From positions 3,720,001 through 3,784,000 of the forward strand of contig NZ_CP059724.1 in NCBI RefSeq assembly GCF_022369515.1: 64,000 nt of DNA, given 5' to 3'. This stretch comes from Paenibacillus sp. 19GGS1-52. GTDB taxonomy: Bacteria; Bacillota; Bacilli; Paenibacillales; Paenibacillaceae. Both the position numbers and the translations under genes were made by a program. Below the pieces are notes generated by a model. It was not told where the DNA came from. It worked only from the letters and a program-made list of their open reading frames with translations, and did no database searches. Positions 53,306 through 61,926 of this stretch are shown piece by piece (the first letter of the stretch is position 1; every line of letters starts with the position of its first letter).

Positions 53306-54277
53306 ATGTATGCTGCTGTTGTACGTTCGTTCGATTCAGCTCCTAAATACGAATTTTTCAATACGCCAGATCCCTCTGAAAAGAATGGAGTTCTTGTTGA
53401 CGTACTTGCTGCGGGGTTACACACTCGTGTACGATCTCAAGCCAATGGTTCTCACTACACTAGTTCCGACGAGCTTCCCCTAATCCCCGGTATTGATGGT
53501 GTTGGGCGATTGCCTAATGGTCAGTTGGTTTATTTTGTAGCTCCAGACACTTCTCTGGGTACGTTCGCAGAGCAGGCTGTCATTGATTTTCGACGTAGTG
53601 TTCCTTTACCTGCTGGTGTCGATCCAGTAGTAATTGCTGCAGCCATGAACCCGGCTATGTCATCATGGGTAGCTCTCCGCCGACGAGTTGATTTTCAACC
53701 AGGGCAAAAGGTTCTGGTACTTGGTGCGACCGGAAATTCTGGACAGATGGCTGTCCAGATTGCCAAGTTGCTTGGTGCAAGTCAGGTTATCGCTGCCGGA
53801 CGTGATCAGAACCGGCTTAATTCCCTATCAGCGCTAGGTGCAGATGTTATCGTTTCGCTCGCCGGTGATCCAGAGGTGGCTGCTAAACGGCTGGGTGAAG
53901 CAGCGTCTGAAGTTGACATTGTGATCGACTATCTTTGGGGGAAACCCGCTGAGCTAGCAATGCTCCCGTTGCTGACTCAAAGATCAGATCGGAGCCGAAA
54001 GTTGTCTTGGATCCAAATTGGTTCCATTGCTGGGCCTACTGCCGCTGTGCCTTCCGTCGCACTTCGCTCTGCCAACTTTCATGTGCTTGGTAGTGGTCAA
54101 GGTTCGGTCTCGACTGCTGGATATGTTGCCGAATTCCCAGCGTTAATCGACGCTATTGCGACTGGTAAGCTTGTAGTGAACGCTGTACCTTTCCCGCTTT
54201 CCAAAGTCGAGGAAGTTTGGAATGCTCCCTCTGACATTGGGCAACGAGTTGTAATTCCAAAATCGGTGAGAAAATAG
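53306..54277 (+). CDS. MDR-family zinc-free quinone reductase-like protein with altered 3' end
   Basis: The 323-residue protein has an MDR N-terminal domain (VLVDVLAAGLHTRVRSQANG; LIPGIDGVGRLPNGQLVYFV) and a Rossmann site LVLGATGNSGQMAVQIAKLL, with no zinc-binding cysteines, as in quinone oxidoreductase-like enzymes. ATG 53306 is six bases after GGAGGT. The last residues, VVIPKSVRK and a TAG stop, look like the start of the C-terminal part of an aldo/keto reductase that continues in the same frame beyond the stop. The native MDR ending seems replaced by this fusion. Confidence 0.85.
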   Translation: MYAAVVRSFDSAPKYEFFNTPDPSEKNGVLVDVLAAGLHTRVRSQANGSHYTSSDELPLIPGIDGVGRLPNGQLVYFVAPDTSLGTFAEQAVIDFRRSVPLPAGVDPVVIAAAMNPAMSSWVALRRRVDFQPGQKVLVLGATGNSGQMAVQIAKLLGASQVIAAGRDQNRLNSLSALGADVIVSLAGDPEVAAKRLGEAASEVDIVIDYLWGKPAELAMLPLLTQRSDRSRKLSWIQIGSIAGPTAAVPSVALRSANFHVLGSGQGSVSTAGYVAEFPALIDAIATGKLVVNAVPFPLSKVEEVWNAPSDIGQRVVIPKSVRK

Positions 54278-54430
54278 CGGATCGTCGAAAACTTCGACAT
54301 TTTCGATTTTGAGTTGAGCGCGGACGATATCGAACAAATCTCCGTACTCGATATGCGGGATATTCTTTTCTTATCCTACCATGATCCGAAATTCGCCAAG
54401 ATGCTGGGCACCTTGAGAGTCGATCTGTAA
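54278..54430 (+). pseudogene. Aldo/keto reductase C-terminal remnant fused in frame to the MDR gene
   Basis: Directly after the TAG stop and in the same frame: RIVENFDIFDFELSADDIEQ, then ISVLDMRDILFLSYHDPKFA and KMLGTLRVDL, then a stop. This is the C-terminal end of aldo/keto reductases, whose usual text is IPKSVxKERIxENxDIFDFELS; the MDR ending IPKSVRK plus GAG to TAG (Glu to stop) continues it exactly. The first 220 or so residues of the reductase are missing. The rest of the 54431-54745 gap holds one terminator and nothing else clear. Confidence 0.78.
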
Positions 54431-54478
54431 AACTTGATCGAACCGTAAACTAATCACACATTTATTCTCATCTATAGA

Positions 54479-54508
54479 GAAAGGACAGGGATGTCTCCCT
54501 GTCCTTTC
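54479..54508. terminator. Strong terminator after the MDR/AKR fusion
   Basis: GAAAGGACAGGGA and TCCCTGTCCTTTC form a perfect 13-bp stem with a TGTC loop, then TTAAC. A second small hairpin, CGGGCA-AGTAA-TGCCCG at 54728-54744 followed by TTTATT, lies near the convergent GH2 stop. Confidence 0.8.
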
Positions 54509-54745
54509 TTAACTTAACTGCAAATTTTAAGTATAGCAAAACTGCAGCTACCAGTGTAACGAAATCTATACTCTCACCAATACAGGTAACACAGAACCAC
54601 CGAGACCTCTTATAACTACCCTGCCATTAGCTTAATGGGCTATGACATTTTAACACTTTATTTTCTCAGTCTACAGGTTCATTTGCTTATGTTAATGATC
54701 TGATGACCTCTCCACTGGAGCCATTTTCGGGCAAGTAATGCCCGT

Positions 54746-57553
54746 TTATTGAATCAACTGTTGAAGCTCTGCTGTACTTGCTGTGTACTGTGGCTTGAAT
54801 TCCTTAGATGCCATATAATTGGCCAAGCTGAATAGGAACTGTCTGCCCTCCAGTGTTTCGCTTGCTTTACTCGCGTCTAAAGCACATACCATCAGGTTGC
54901 CAGAACCAACTTTACACTCGAAGAGGAAACCAAGCTTATGATTGCGCTCAAAGTTATCAATCGTCTGTACGATGGGGCTCCATGCCCGATCGACTCCGTC
55001 CAAAATGATCGATTTTGAATTTTCAACGAGATTCCACCAAGGGAAGGTCGAATATTCTTCGCACGGAAAGTCGCGGAACACAGGGTGGCTGTTGTCGATC
55101 ATAAGCCCCATGGTACCGACAGGTACCGGCCGGTTCACACTCTCAGAAATGGATCGGAACATCGGGTAGCACCAGAAATCCGTACAATAGAAGCCTTCAA
55201 TTGCATTGTGGAGAGACTCCGGTTTTGGCATAAGCAATACATTTCCACCTTGCTCCAGTAGCGCAAGCGCCTTATCAGAAAGCTCCTCGAATACGTGAAT
55301 ACCCTCAAGCATGTTGCCGTTATGCTCTGGATAAATCCACAAGTCGTAGGTCTTGCTGATATCCGTGCCCAGGATCTGCAGGTTGAGTACGCTTTTGGTC
55401 ATGCGCTCGACGGCGGGAAGATCAATGTTCAGGTGGCAGATATCGATGTAATTCGCCCCTACCGGAACTTTGATTTCGGTTGTGCCTTCAGCCAGCGTTC
55501 CGCGCTCAGCGGTTAGCTCCCAATGAAGCTCGAGGGTCTCTGGAGTCCCGCTCCGGTACCAGCTCAGCTCTACGCTGGCACTGAAACGTTCTCCAGAAAC
55601 ATAGTTATACTTCGGGAATCTCGCCATCAGCACGGCATCGCTACAGAAAGTGCGCCATTCCTCAGGCGTTATCATTCCTTTGGAATCCATAAAAGCATCA
55701 AGGACGCCGACTAGTGCTGTTCCTTGCCCGCTGAAATCCTGCAGGTCCAACAGCTGGAACCCGGCAAGTCTCCGCGAGCGGAAAGCAGCCTCCAATTCCT
55801 CTTTGTAACAGGCTACAGCTAACTGTCCCGAGCACTCGAAATATTTGGCAGCAAGATGGCCCAGCCCCTTACTTTCCAGCCGTTCACGGAAGATTTTGAA
55901 ATTCTCAGCTTTGAGCGGTCCTTTATATTTCTCGATTTCCTCATAATTTGGATAGGTCGCATATTGCCCAATCTCATGTGAGATAACAGGAATGCGTGGA
56001 ATCCATTCCCCTGCTGCATCGCCGAGTTCAACCGTCTTGGCTTCGGTGCCGTACTGGATCTGGATCGTACCTCCACCCTCAACGTCTACTTCTTCCCCAT
56101 CTCGCAAATCTGGAGGAACGATCTGGTCGTCATAATCCTTCATTGTTCCTGGCAGGTCGGTCTGGACATGTCCCAAAGGTGCGTCGCACATTGCATAGGA
56201 GCCTCTGAATAACCGGTCCCTGGAAAAGCGCACTCCGCTAAAGAAATCATCATGCTCCAGAATGGACGGTAAAAATTGATGGTTATTAGAACCTTGTGTG
56301 TATAGATGCCTGTTGTCAAATGCTTTATAGTCTTTCAAAATAGAATCAATCTTCGTTCTACTGCCCCATAGCTCATTGCCGAGTGACATCATGACGAAAG
56401 ACGGGTGATTGCCGAACGCTTGCAAAATGGCATATCCCTCGCTGACCAAATAGTCCTGCTCCGCCTGGTTGTGGCCCTCGTCGGTTTCTTCCGTAATCGT
56501 TCCCCAGAACGGCAGTTCCGGCTCCATGTAAATGCCGAGCATATCCGCGGCTGTAAAGGCTGCTTCTGGCGGACAGCAGGTATGGAAACGATAATGATTA
56601 ATACCGTAAGACTTGGAAATCCCAAGGATTCTTAGCCATTCTTCTACATCTGTTGGTGCATATCCGGTCAGCGGGAAAATTAGACCGTCATGTTTGCCGC
56701 GAAGAAAAGTCTTCTCGCCGTTGATCGTAAATTTGTCACCATCCGTTTTGAATGCCCCTAGGCCGAAGATCAGCTCGTGTCGGTCGATATTATCGCCTTC
56801 ATTGTCTTTCAGGGTGATGCTGATGTTGTACAGGTTGGGCGCGGCATCGCTCCAGAGCAGTGCGTCCTCACCCAACTCGTAGACGATGGTAAACTCGCTC
56901 GATGATATTGTGAACTCCTGCTCGGGTACCGAATGGGTCGCCAGACTGTTAAAGCTTGCGGCTGCTACAGTAACTGGTCCTTCAGCTATACCTTTCAGGG
57001 ATGCTGTAATTCTGACCGACCGAGCGGACAGATCCGGATCTAGTCGAATTCCGCTCAAATAGGACTCACCATAGAACTGCAGCTCGATCCGTCCAGTGAT
57101 TCCATTCCAGTTAGTCTGAGTATCCGGCGAAGTTAAATGTCCGCCTTTGGTCGGATAACCGGTATTATCGACACGGACGGTAATCGTCTGCTTGCCTGCC
57201 CGAAGTTGACCGGTCAATTCGTAAACATGAGGGGTGTTCAGACTGTCACGACTGCCTATCTCTTGGCCGTCCAGCCAAACTGTCGTCAGCCGTGTTCGTT
57301 CCAGATATAGAAAACACGCCTTTTCGGCGAGTTCATCCGGAATTACTACCTCTTTCGAATACCAGGCCGATCCTTCAAACAGGTATTCTTCCGTCAGAGC
57401 ACCAATTAGAATATTCTCGTTCTTGGGTCCCTTGCGGGCGTAAGATGTCGTACCTGGCAACGTAATGACATCCGAAAAAGGCAGGAGCAGACTCTGCTTC
57501 TCTGCATCCAATTGCAACTTCCATTCGCCTTCAAGGCTGATCTTTGTCTGCAA
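54746..57553 (-). CDS. GH2-family glycoside hydrolase (beta-galactosidase/beta-mannosidase group)
   Basis: The 935-residue protein has the GH2 N-terminal sugar-binding domain (GTTSYARKGPKNENI; FLYLERTRLTTVWLDGQEIG), an Ig-like domain, and a TIM barrel with acid/base in MSLGNELWG (Glu394) and nucleophile in VISHEIGQY (Glu527). A long C-terminal region (about 640-935) carries a GATase-like domain. No signal peptide is present. I start it at TTG 57553, eight bases after AGGAG, since the GTG start at 57562 overlaps that site. It is a single-gene unit far from the N-glycan cluster. The exact sugar is unknown. Confidence 0.9.
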   Translation of the reverse strand: MQTKISLEGEWKLQLDAEKQSLLLPFSDVITLPGTTSYARKGPKNENILIGALTEEYLFEGSAWYSKEVVIPDELAEKACFLYLERTRLTTVWLDGQEIGSRDSLNTPHVYELTGQLRAGKQTITVRVDNTGYPTKGGHLTSPDTQTNWNGITGRIELQFYGESYLSGIRLDPDLSARSVRITASLKGIAEGPVTVAAASFNSLATHSVPEQEFTISSSEFTIVYELGEDALLWSDAAPNLYNISITLKDNEGDNIDRHELIFGLGAFKTDGDKFTINGEKTFLRGKHDGLIFPLTGYAPTDVEEWLRILGISKSYGINHYRFHTCCPPEAAFTAADMLGIYMEPELPFWGTITEETDEGHNQAEQDYLVSEGYAILQAFGNHPSFVMMSLGNELWGSRTKIDSILKDYKAFDNRHLYTQGSNNHQFLPSILEHDDFFSGVRFSRDRLFRGSYAMCDAPLGHVQTDLPGTMKDYDDQIVPPDLRDGEEVDVEGGGTIQIQYGTEAKTVELGDAAGEWIPRIPVISHEIGQYATYPNYEEIEKYKGPLKAENFKIFRERLESKGLGHLAAKYFECSGQLAVACYKEELEAAFRSRRLAGFQLLDLQDFSGQGTALVGVLDAFMDSKGMITPEEWRTFCSDAVLMARFPKYNYVSGERFSASVELSWYRSGTPETLELHWELTAERGTLAEGTTEIKVPVGANYIDICHLNIDLPAVERMTKSVLNLQILGTDISKTYDLWIYPEHNGNMLEGIHVFEELSDKALALLEQGGNVLLMPKPESLHNAIEGFYCTDFWCYPMFRSISESVNRPVPVGTMGLMIDNSHPVFRDFPCEEYSTFPWWNLVENSKSIILDGVDRAWSPIVQTIDNFERNHKLGFLFECKVGSGNLMVCALDASKASETLEGRQFLFSLANYMASKEFKPQYTASTAELQQLIQ

Positions 57554-57737
57554 AATTATCACTCCTAAGTCTCTGTATCTGCATATACTCGTTATAGATA
57601 AGCAATGCCCGCATTATACTCTATCCACTTTTCTTAGTACAGGAATATCCTCACAATTCACTAAGAACAAACCGAGCAATAAAGTTAATTATCTTCGGGG
57701 GAACATCCAGCTTGAAGAGTTACTATCTGGAGATAAC

Positions 57738-57764
57738 AAAAAACGCCACCACAGAGTGATGACG
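57738..57764 (-). terminator. Terminator of the VOC gene
   Basis: On the minus strand CGTCATCAC and GTGGTGGCG pair around TCT and are followed by six T, 22 bases past the VOC stop. The remaining gap to the GH2 start shows nothing else clear. Confidence 0.7.
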
Positions 57765-57785
57765 CTGTAATCCAACGACGGCAAG

Positions 57786-58166
57786 TTACTTCTTTTCCAT
57801 AACCGCAAAGTAGTTATTCTCATCATCGGCAAAGTTGAATACGCGACCAAAAGGCATGTTCACCAATTCCCCAACCGTTATGCCTTTCTCCTTGAATACC
57901 TGGTACAGTTTATCAAGATCGTCGCTGTAAAGCATGATTGAAGGAGTGTTTAGGTTAAGCTCTGGCTCCATCTGAGCAATGAATTGCTTGTTATGAAGCA
58001 CGAAGGACGTTTGCGCGCCTTGCTGAGGTGCGATTTCAATCCATCGAAGCCCTTGGCCATTGTCCTCTTCCGAAACGACAATAAAGCCGACTTTTTCCGT
58101 CCAAAACCGCATGGCTTGCTCTTGATCATTCATGTACAGCATAATTTGACCGATTTGCTTTATCAT
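57786..58166 (-). CDS. VOC-family protein (glyoxalase/bleomycin resistance fold)
   Basis: The 126-residue protein has the paired beta-alpha-beta-beta-beta units of the VOC fold: MIKQIGQIMLYMNDQEQAMR start, FWTEKVGFIVVSEEDNGQGL, and the second half IMLYSDDLDKLYQVFKEKGI and FNFADDENNYFAVME. Members bind metal and act as lyases, dioxygenases or antibiotic-binding proteins. GGGAG precedes the ATG. It lies 78 bases downstream of the nitroreductase on the same strand and likely shares its promoter. Confidence 0.88.
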   Translation of the reverse strand: MIKQIGQIMLYMNDQEQAMRFWTEKVGFIVVSEEDNGQGLRWIEIAPQQGAQTSFVLHNKQFIAQMEPELNLNTPSIMLYSDDLDKLYQVFKEKGITVGELVNMPFGRVFNFADDENNYFAVMEKK

Positions 58167-58244
58167 GTTTTATTCTCCCTACTATTTAATTTTCATGCCC
58201 CAAGACAAGTCGAGACGCAAGTAAACGTTCCTCATGTTGAAGGC

Positions 58245-58730
58245 TTAAGACAAATAAGTGATTTTGGATATAATGGGTGTTCTCGGCTTGGCTGTTGGGA
58301 CTTCCACTGGATATCCAATTCCAAACACACCAATAACATCGTAATTTTGCTGCACACCTAGAATCTCACGATTGTGGGGCAAAGCTCCCAATGAAGCCCA
58401 ATATACGCCTACACCCGCTTCATGAGCAGCTAATAGGAAATTTTGTGCGAAACAAGAGGCAGCCGTTACATTCTCGTCACGCTCGAATGGAGTAGGAGCG
58501 GGTTTGGACAATAAAGCAAGAACGACAGGCGCATTGCCAAAGTCCGTTTTGTGGTTTAATTTCGCTCTAGTATCCGGTCCTATTAAAAGGATCTCCCACG
58601 GCTCGTTCAAACGATGATTAGGAGCATAACTTGCAGCTTCCAGCCAAGAAATCAATTCAGCTTCACTAATTGGAACCTGCTTAAACACTTTAATATTTCT
58701 ACGGGTTTTAATGATATCAATTATGTTCAT
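58245..58730 (-). CDS. Nitroreductase family protein
   Basis: The 161-residue protein is a short FMN nitroreductase: IKTRRNIKVFKQVPISEAEL at the N-terminus (FMN-binding RRNIK), WLEAASYAPNHRLNEPWEIL, and a C-terminal NREILGVQQNYDVIGVFGIG and YPVEVPTAKPRTP. Such enzymes reduce nitro groups, quinones or flavins. Its ATG overlaps the stop of the upstream small gene by four bases, so they are translationally coupled, and a VOC gene follows. The setting suggests a detoxification unit. Confidence 0.9.
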   Translation of the reverse strand: MNIIDIIKTRRNIKVFKQVPISEAELISWLEAASYAPNHRLNEPWEILLIGPDTRAKLNHKTDFGNAPVVLALLSKPAPTPFERDENVTAASCFAQNFLLAAHEAGVGVYWASLGALPHNREILGVQQNYDVIGVFGIGYPVEVPTAKPRTPIISKITYLS

Positions 58731-59053
58731 TTTTTTGAATCACCATCCTCATTTTTAGTAACGATAATGTTTACATCAACGGAAGATATCTCATGAAGTT
58801 GAAACATATGAATAAACTCTTCAATGATGGCCTCTGTTGCTTTTAATTCACCGCTGATCACTTGCTTAATCGATTCAAGCTCCGGCTCCTTTAACTGCCG
58901 CTGCAAAGTCGAACGATTTACAATAAGCCTATCTAAGAACGCAGTAGCTCTGCCGCGGCGAAAGGTTTGAGCGCTTTTGGGAGGATGATCAGAAGAATCC
59001 CTATGTTCCCCATGCTCTCTATAACCGTGCTTGCCTTGATGACCTTCACGCAT
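58727..59053 (-). CDS. Small histidine-rich N-terminus protein coupled to nitroreductase
   Basis: The 108-residue protein starts MREGHQGKHGYREHGEHRDS, with six histidines in the first 25 residues, followed by a helical core (FRRGRATAFLDRLIVNRSTL, LKEPELESIKQVISGELKAT) and a short beta end (SSVDVNIIVTKNE). ATG 59053 has AGGAG six bases before it; the longer frame start at 59092 lies in the operator. It is the first gene of the operon behind the GTATAC operator. I do not recognise its family; a regulatory or metal-binding role is a guess. Confidence 0.65.
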   Translation of the reverse strand: MREGHQGKHGYREHGEHRDSSDHPPKSAQTFRRGRATAFLDRLIVNRSTLQRQLKEPELESIKQVISGELKATEAIIEEFIHMFQLHEISSVDVNIIVTKNEDGDSKK

Positions 59054-59073
59054 ACGGTTATCTCCTTTTGATT

Positions 59074-59119
59074 CGTATACATTCGTATACATTTGATCTT
59101 ATGTATACAAATGTATACG
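59074..59119. promoter_or_regulatory. Operator with four GTATAC boxes
   Basis: CGTATACATTCGTATACAT (59074-59092), an eight-base centre, then ATGTATACAAATGTATACG (59101-59119) are inverted repeats with one mismatch in 19. ATTCGTATAC is also tandemly repeated at 59071-59090. It lies 21 bases before the operon start. No regulator gene is next to it. Confidence 0.7.
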
Positions 59120-59153
59120 AGATCAGCTATTTATGTCAAGCTTCGCTTCCCAG

Positions 59154-59591
59154 CTAGTAATGAGCCCTAATCAATTTATAGTCTTTATTGTTAATCAGAT
59201 TTTCAATTGCAATGACTTCATCTTCATTCGGGTTCCTAATCTCAATAACATACTTAGCAAATCCTGCTGGCCAAATATATTCCAATTCATTTAAAGATGT
59301 AGTGTTATTACAACAAGGTGTTGTTATTGATAAATCATTGAAATTATTCGAGTTGCAGCTATCCATTTGCTCTGACCACCATTCAGTTGCTAATATCGTT
59401 CTACATTGATTACATTTGACCCCTTCAAAATTTGATCCCGGATCAATAAATGTAACCTCAGCAAATAGTCGCTCATGTATGTCTTTGGTGAGAGTATGCG
59501 TTCTTAATTGATTTAAAATCTCCTCTCTCTCTTCACTACGAGGGACGGTTTTCTCATGTTTTGGAATGATCTTCACAATGTAATTAGACAT
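59154..59591 (-). CDS. Hypothetical protein with zinc-ribbon-like cysteines
   Basis: The 145-residue protein (MSNYIVKIIPKHEKTVPRSE start) has a CxxC in KCNQCRTILATEWWSEQMDS and a later TPCCNNTTSL, a likely zinc ribbon of four cysteines, and a closing domain WPAGFAKYVIEIRNPNEDEV. AGGAG precedes the ATG. Similar small proteins occur in Bacilli without known function. It is minus strand, upstream of the GTATAC operator and probably not part of the nitroreductase operon. Confidence 0.7.
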   Translation of the reverse strand: MSNYIVKIIPKHEKTVPRSEEREEILNQLRTHTLTKDIHERLFAEVTFIDPGSNFEGVKCNQCRTILATEWWSEQMDSCNSNNFNDLSITTPCCNNTTSLNELEYIWPAGFAKYVIEIRNPNEDEVIAIENLINNKDYKLIRAHY

Positions 59592-59688
59592 AAAGGGCTC
59601 CTATTAATAATTTCGTTTCCGGAAAATGATCTTCCCAGTACTCCTTCATAGTTGAGAGCCTTTCGACAGGTCTATACAGCGTTTTCAT
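59584..59688 (-). CDS. Possible small ORF, 34 codons
   Basis: ATG 59688 opens a frame (MKTLYRPVERLSTMKEYWED start) that ends inside the next gene's start by eight bases. It follows the membrane fragment by six bases and carries the next gene's ribosome binding site. Support is only positional. Confidence 0.3.
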   Translation of the reverse strand: MKTLYRPVERLSTMKEYWEDHFPETKLLIGALYV

Positions 59689-59694
59689 GTTTAA

Positions 59695-59919
59695 TTACTC
59701 ATCCTTTTTTCGACGAAATCTCATTATTATAAAAATAATCACAAGAATTAGCGCTCCAATGGTTACATAAGTCCAAATACGATATTGGGTCTCAATTGTA
59801 TTATTGTCATAATGACCTTTATTCATTGCTTTCATATATGTGTTTTGTTTAGACTCAATTGCTATCACTTTTTTGGCTTCTTTGTTCTTGATTGAATAAT
59901 AGGCAGTACCTTTCGGAAA
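59695..59919 (-). pseudogene. C-terminal fragment of a membrane protein
   Basis: The minus-strand frame, open just after a TAA at 59920-59922, encodes about 74 residues: KGTAYYSIKNKEAKKVIAIE, then HYDNNTIETQYRIWTYVTIG, a membrane segment (ALILVIIFIIMRF) and a basic tail RRKKDE before the stop. No start codon with a ribosome binding site is present at its 5' end, so it looks truncated; an internal ATG near 59840 could give a 46-residue single-pass protein. The family is not recognised. Confidence 0.45.
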
Positions 59920-59991
59920 TTAAAGGATAATCAGAAAATATTTACATATAAATCTCTGAAATGTAAACCGCAAACGTGAATAAAACCACTC

Positions 59992-60303
59992 TTAACGGAT
60001 GTCTAATTTATCCCATAATTGAGCAATCACACTGGGGCCATGTTCTTGTGGATACAACAAAAGAGTCAATAATAATGTGAGTAAAATAATCAGAACCCAT
60101 AGGAAAATTGAATAACGATGTCTTAACTGATGAGCAACAATTAATCCTAGACTGATGAGTGTTATATTCAAAAAGAATATTAAAGGAAGTGAGAGGATTC
60201 TCCCTAAACCAGTATAAGGAAATTGGTTAATTAGTATTAATACTACAATCATACTTGGTAGGAGCAGGACTAGTACTTTCAAGAAACGTATTCCGATTTT
60301 CAT
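59992..60303 (-). CDS. Small membrane protein behind the ABC-F gene
   Basis: The 103-residue protein (MKIGIRFLKVLVLLLPSMIV start) has three hydrophobic segments, including ILSLPLIFFLNITLISLGLI and YSIFLWVLIILLTLLLTLLL, and a short hydrophilic tail. ATG 60303 is seven bases after GGAGGG; the longer frame to 60450 overlaps the ABC-F end in another frame. It follows the ABC-F gene by 25 bases, so it is probably cotranscribed. The function is unknown. Confidence 0.65.
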   Translation of the reverse strand: MKIGIRFLKVLVLLLPSMIVVLILINQFPYTGLGRILSLPLIFFLNITLISLGLIVAHQLRHRYSIFLWVLIILLTLLLTLLLYPQEHGPSVIAQLWDKLDIR

Positions 60304-60328
60304 TATTAATCCCTCCATCTTTGTGACC

Positions 60329-61807
60329 TTACAACTCAATAACCTTTGTAGCCACATTATTGCAGAATTCCCTGTCATGCTCCACAAAAAGAATGGTAGA
60401 TGAGTAATCCAGCAACAGCTCTTCAATTTGCATCCTGGAAATGACGTCAATGAAATTTAGCGGTTCATCCCAAATATGCAAATGAGCTTGCTCGCTAAGG
60501 CTTTTGGCAATCAGCACTTTTTTCTTTTGCCCTCCGCTAAAAGCGGAAATATCCTTCTCAAATTGCACTCGGGAGAAATCAAGCTTCCTTAAAATCGATT
60601 TAAACAGGCTTTCATCGATCCCGTTGTCTGCCGCATAGTCAGATAAATTGCCTTCAAGATGGGAGGTATCCTGGGATACGTACGATATTTTCAACTGGCT
60701 ATCCTTCTTAAAGGTGCCTGTATAGTTTATATCCTCACCGCAGATAAGTTTGATGATACTGGATTTCCCGGAACCATTGTTGCCCGACAGCGCAATTCGC
60801 TCACCTTGCGCAATCGACAAGTTTAGTTCTGCACAAATCAGCTTCTCCCCATAAGATATCGAAACATGTTCAAGTTCAACAAGTTTGCTTTTATGATAAG
60901 CAAGTTGCGAAATCGCTAAGCTGTCAGCGTTTTCGATATTTTTAAGAAGTTTAGACTTTTCATCAATAGCGGATTGTTGTCGTTGCTCTATGGATTTAGA
61001 GCGTTTCATCATTTTAGCAGCTTTGTGTCCAACATATCCTTTATCCAGCTTAGAACCGGAATTTCTTGTTCCGTTTTTGCTTTTCTCCACTTCGTGTGAC
61101 CAGTTGCCCGTCCGTTTAGAAGAATCAGACAAGCGTTTAATATCTCTTTTAAGTTTTTCGTTCTCCGCCAGCTCAAAGTGATCTTGTCTCCATTTATTGT
61201 CCCACCAACTGGAGAAATTACCTTTTTGAATTTCAATGTTGGTCTTATTGATGGAAAGGATGTGATCTACGCAGTGATCCAAAAATGATCTGTCGTGAGA
61301 CACTAGAATATATCCGCTTTTGGAATTGAGGTAATCACTGACGAGTTTTCTTCCTGCCATGTCAAGGTGATTGGTGGGTTCATCAATTAACAAAAAACTA
61401 TTTTCTTTAATAAATAAGGTAGCCAATAACACTTTCGTTTGCTCGCCATTCGATAATGAATCAAAGGGCCGATATAACACATCTTCAGAAACTCTCAGCA
61501 AGGAGAGTTCACGCATCAACTTCCAATGAAGATAGTTTGGAAACATGCCTTCGATTATATCAAGGGTATTATGCTCTTTGTGTTCAACTTGGAACGGGAA
61601 ATATTCAAAAGTAACATTAGCCGAAATATTTCCGCTGTATTCATATTTACCTAGCAACAGATTGAGAAATGTAGTCTTACCTCTACCGTTTCTCCCCGTA
61701 AATCCTAATTTCCAATCCGTATCAATCTGAAAACTTACGTCTTCAAATATATTATCGTAACTGCCCTCATAGGCATACGTCAGGTTTGTAACACTTATTA
61801 ATGACAT
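60329..61807 (-). CDS. ABC-F ribosomal protection protein (Lsa/Vga-like)
   Basis: The 492-residue protein has two ATPase domains and no membrane segments: Walker A GRNGRGKT (38-45), signature LSNGEQTK (118-125), DEPTNHLD (142-149); an interdomain linker with basic helices (about 215-300); second Walker A GNNGSGKSS (342-350) and FSGGQKKK. This fits the Lsa/Vga antibiotic-resistance ABC-F group, which act on the stalled ribosome and displace lincosamide, streptogramin A or pleuromutilin type drugs. AGGAGG lies eight bases before the ATG, in the exon that follows the group II intron. Confidence 0.9.
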   Translation of the reverse strand: MSLISVTNLTYAYEGSYDNIFEDVSFQIDTDWKLGFTGRNGRGKTTFLNLLLGKYEYSGNISANVTFEYFPFQVEHKEHNTLDIIEGMFPNYLHWKLMRELSLLRVSEDVLYRPFDSLSNGEQTKVLLATLFIKENSFLLIDEPTNHLDMAGRKLVSDYLNSKSGYILVSHDRSFLDHCVDHILSINKTNIEIQKGNFSSWWDNKWRQDHFELAENEKLKRDIKRLSDSSKRTGNWSHEVEKSKNGTRNSGSKLDKGYVGHKAAKMMKRSKSIEQRQQSAIDEKSKLLKNIENADSLAISQLAYHKSKLVELEHVSISYGEKLICAELNLSIAQGERIALSGNNGSGKSSIIKLICGEDINYTGTFKKDSQLKISYVSQDTSHLEGNLSDYAADNGIDESLFKSILRKLDFSRVQFEKDISAFSGGQKKKVLIAKSLSEQAHLHIWDEPLNFIDVISRMQIEELLLDYSSTILFVEHDREFCNNVATKVIEL

Positions 61808-61864
61808 ATAATTTTCCTCCTGTATCTAGAGTAAAGGGCTGGCCTGACCAGCCCCTCCTCATCA

Positions 61865-61895
61865 AACCGTACGTGAGGTTTTCCCTCATACGGCT
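61865..61895 (-). ncRNA. Group II intron domain V
   Basis: Read on the minus strand: AGCCGTATGAGGGAAAACCT and then CACGTACGGTT, a hairpin with GAAA-like loop and the AGC catalytic triad at its 5' side. It is the conserved ribozyme core and supports an active intron. Confidence 0.85.
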
Positions 61896-61926
61896 TTCCG
61901 ATGTTCGTCATTCATGGGCATACAGT

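Noticed and set aside
54746..57553. GH2 enzyme as a member of the N-glycan system
   Set aside because: It is more than 11 kb away with its own ribosome binding site and many unrelated genes between; no shared signal was found.
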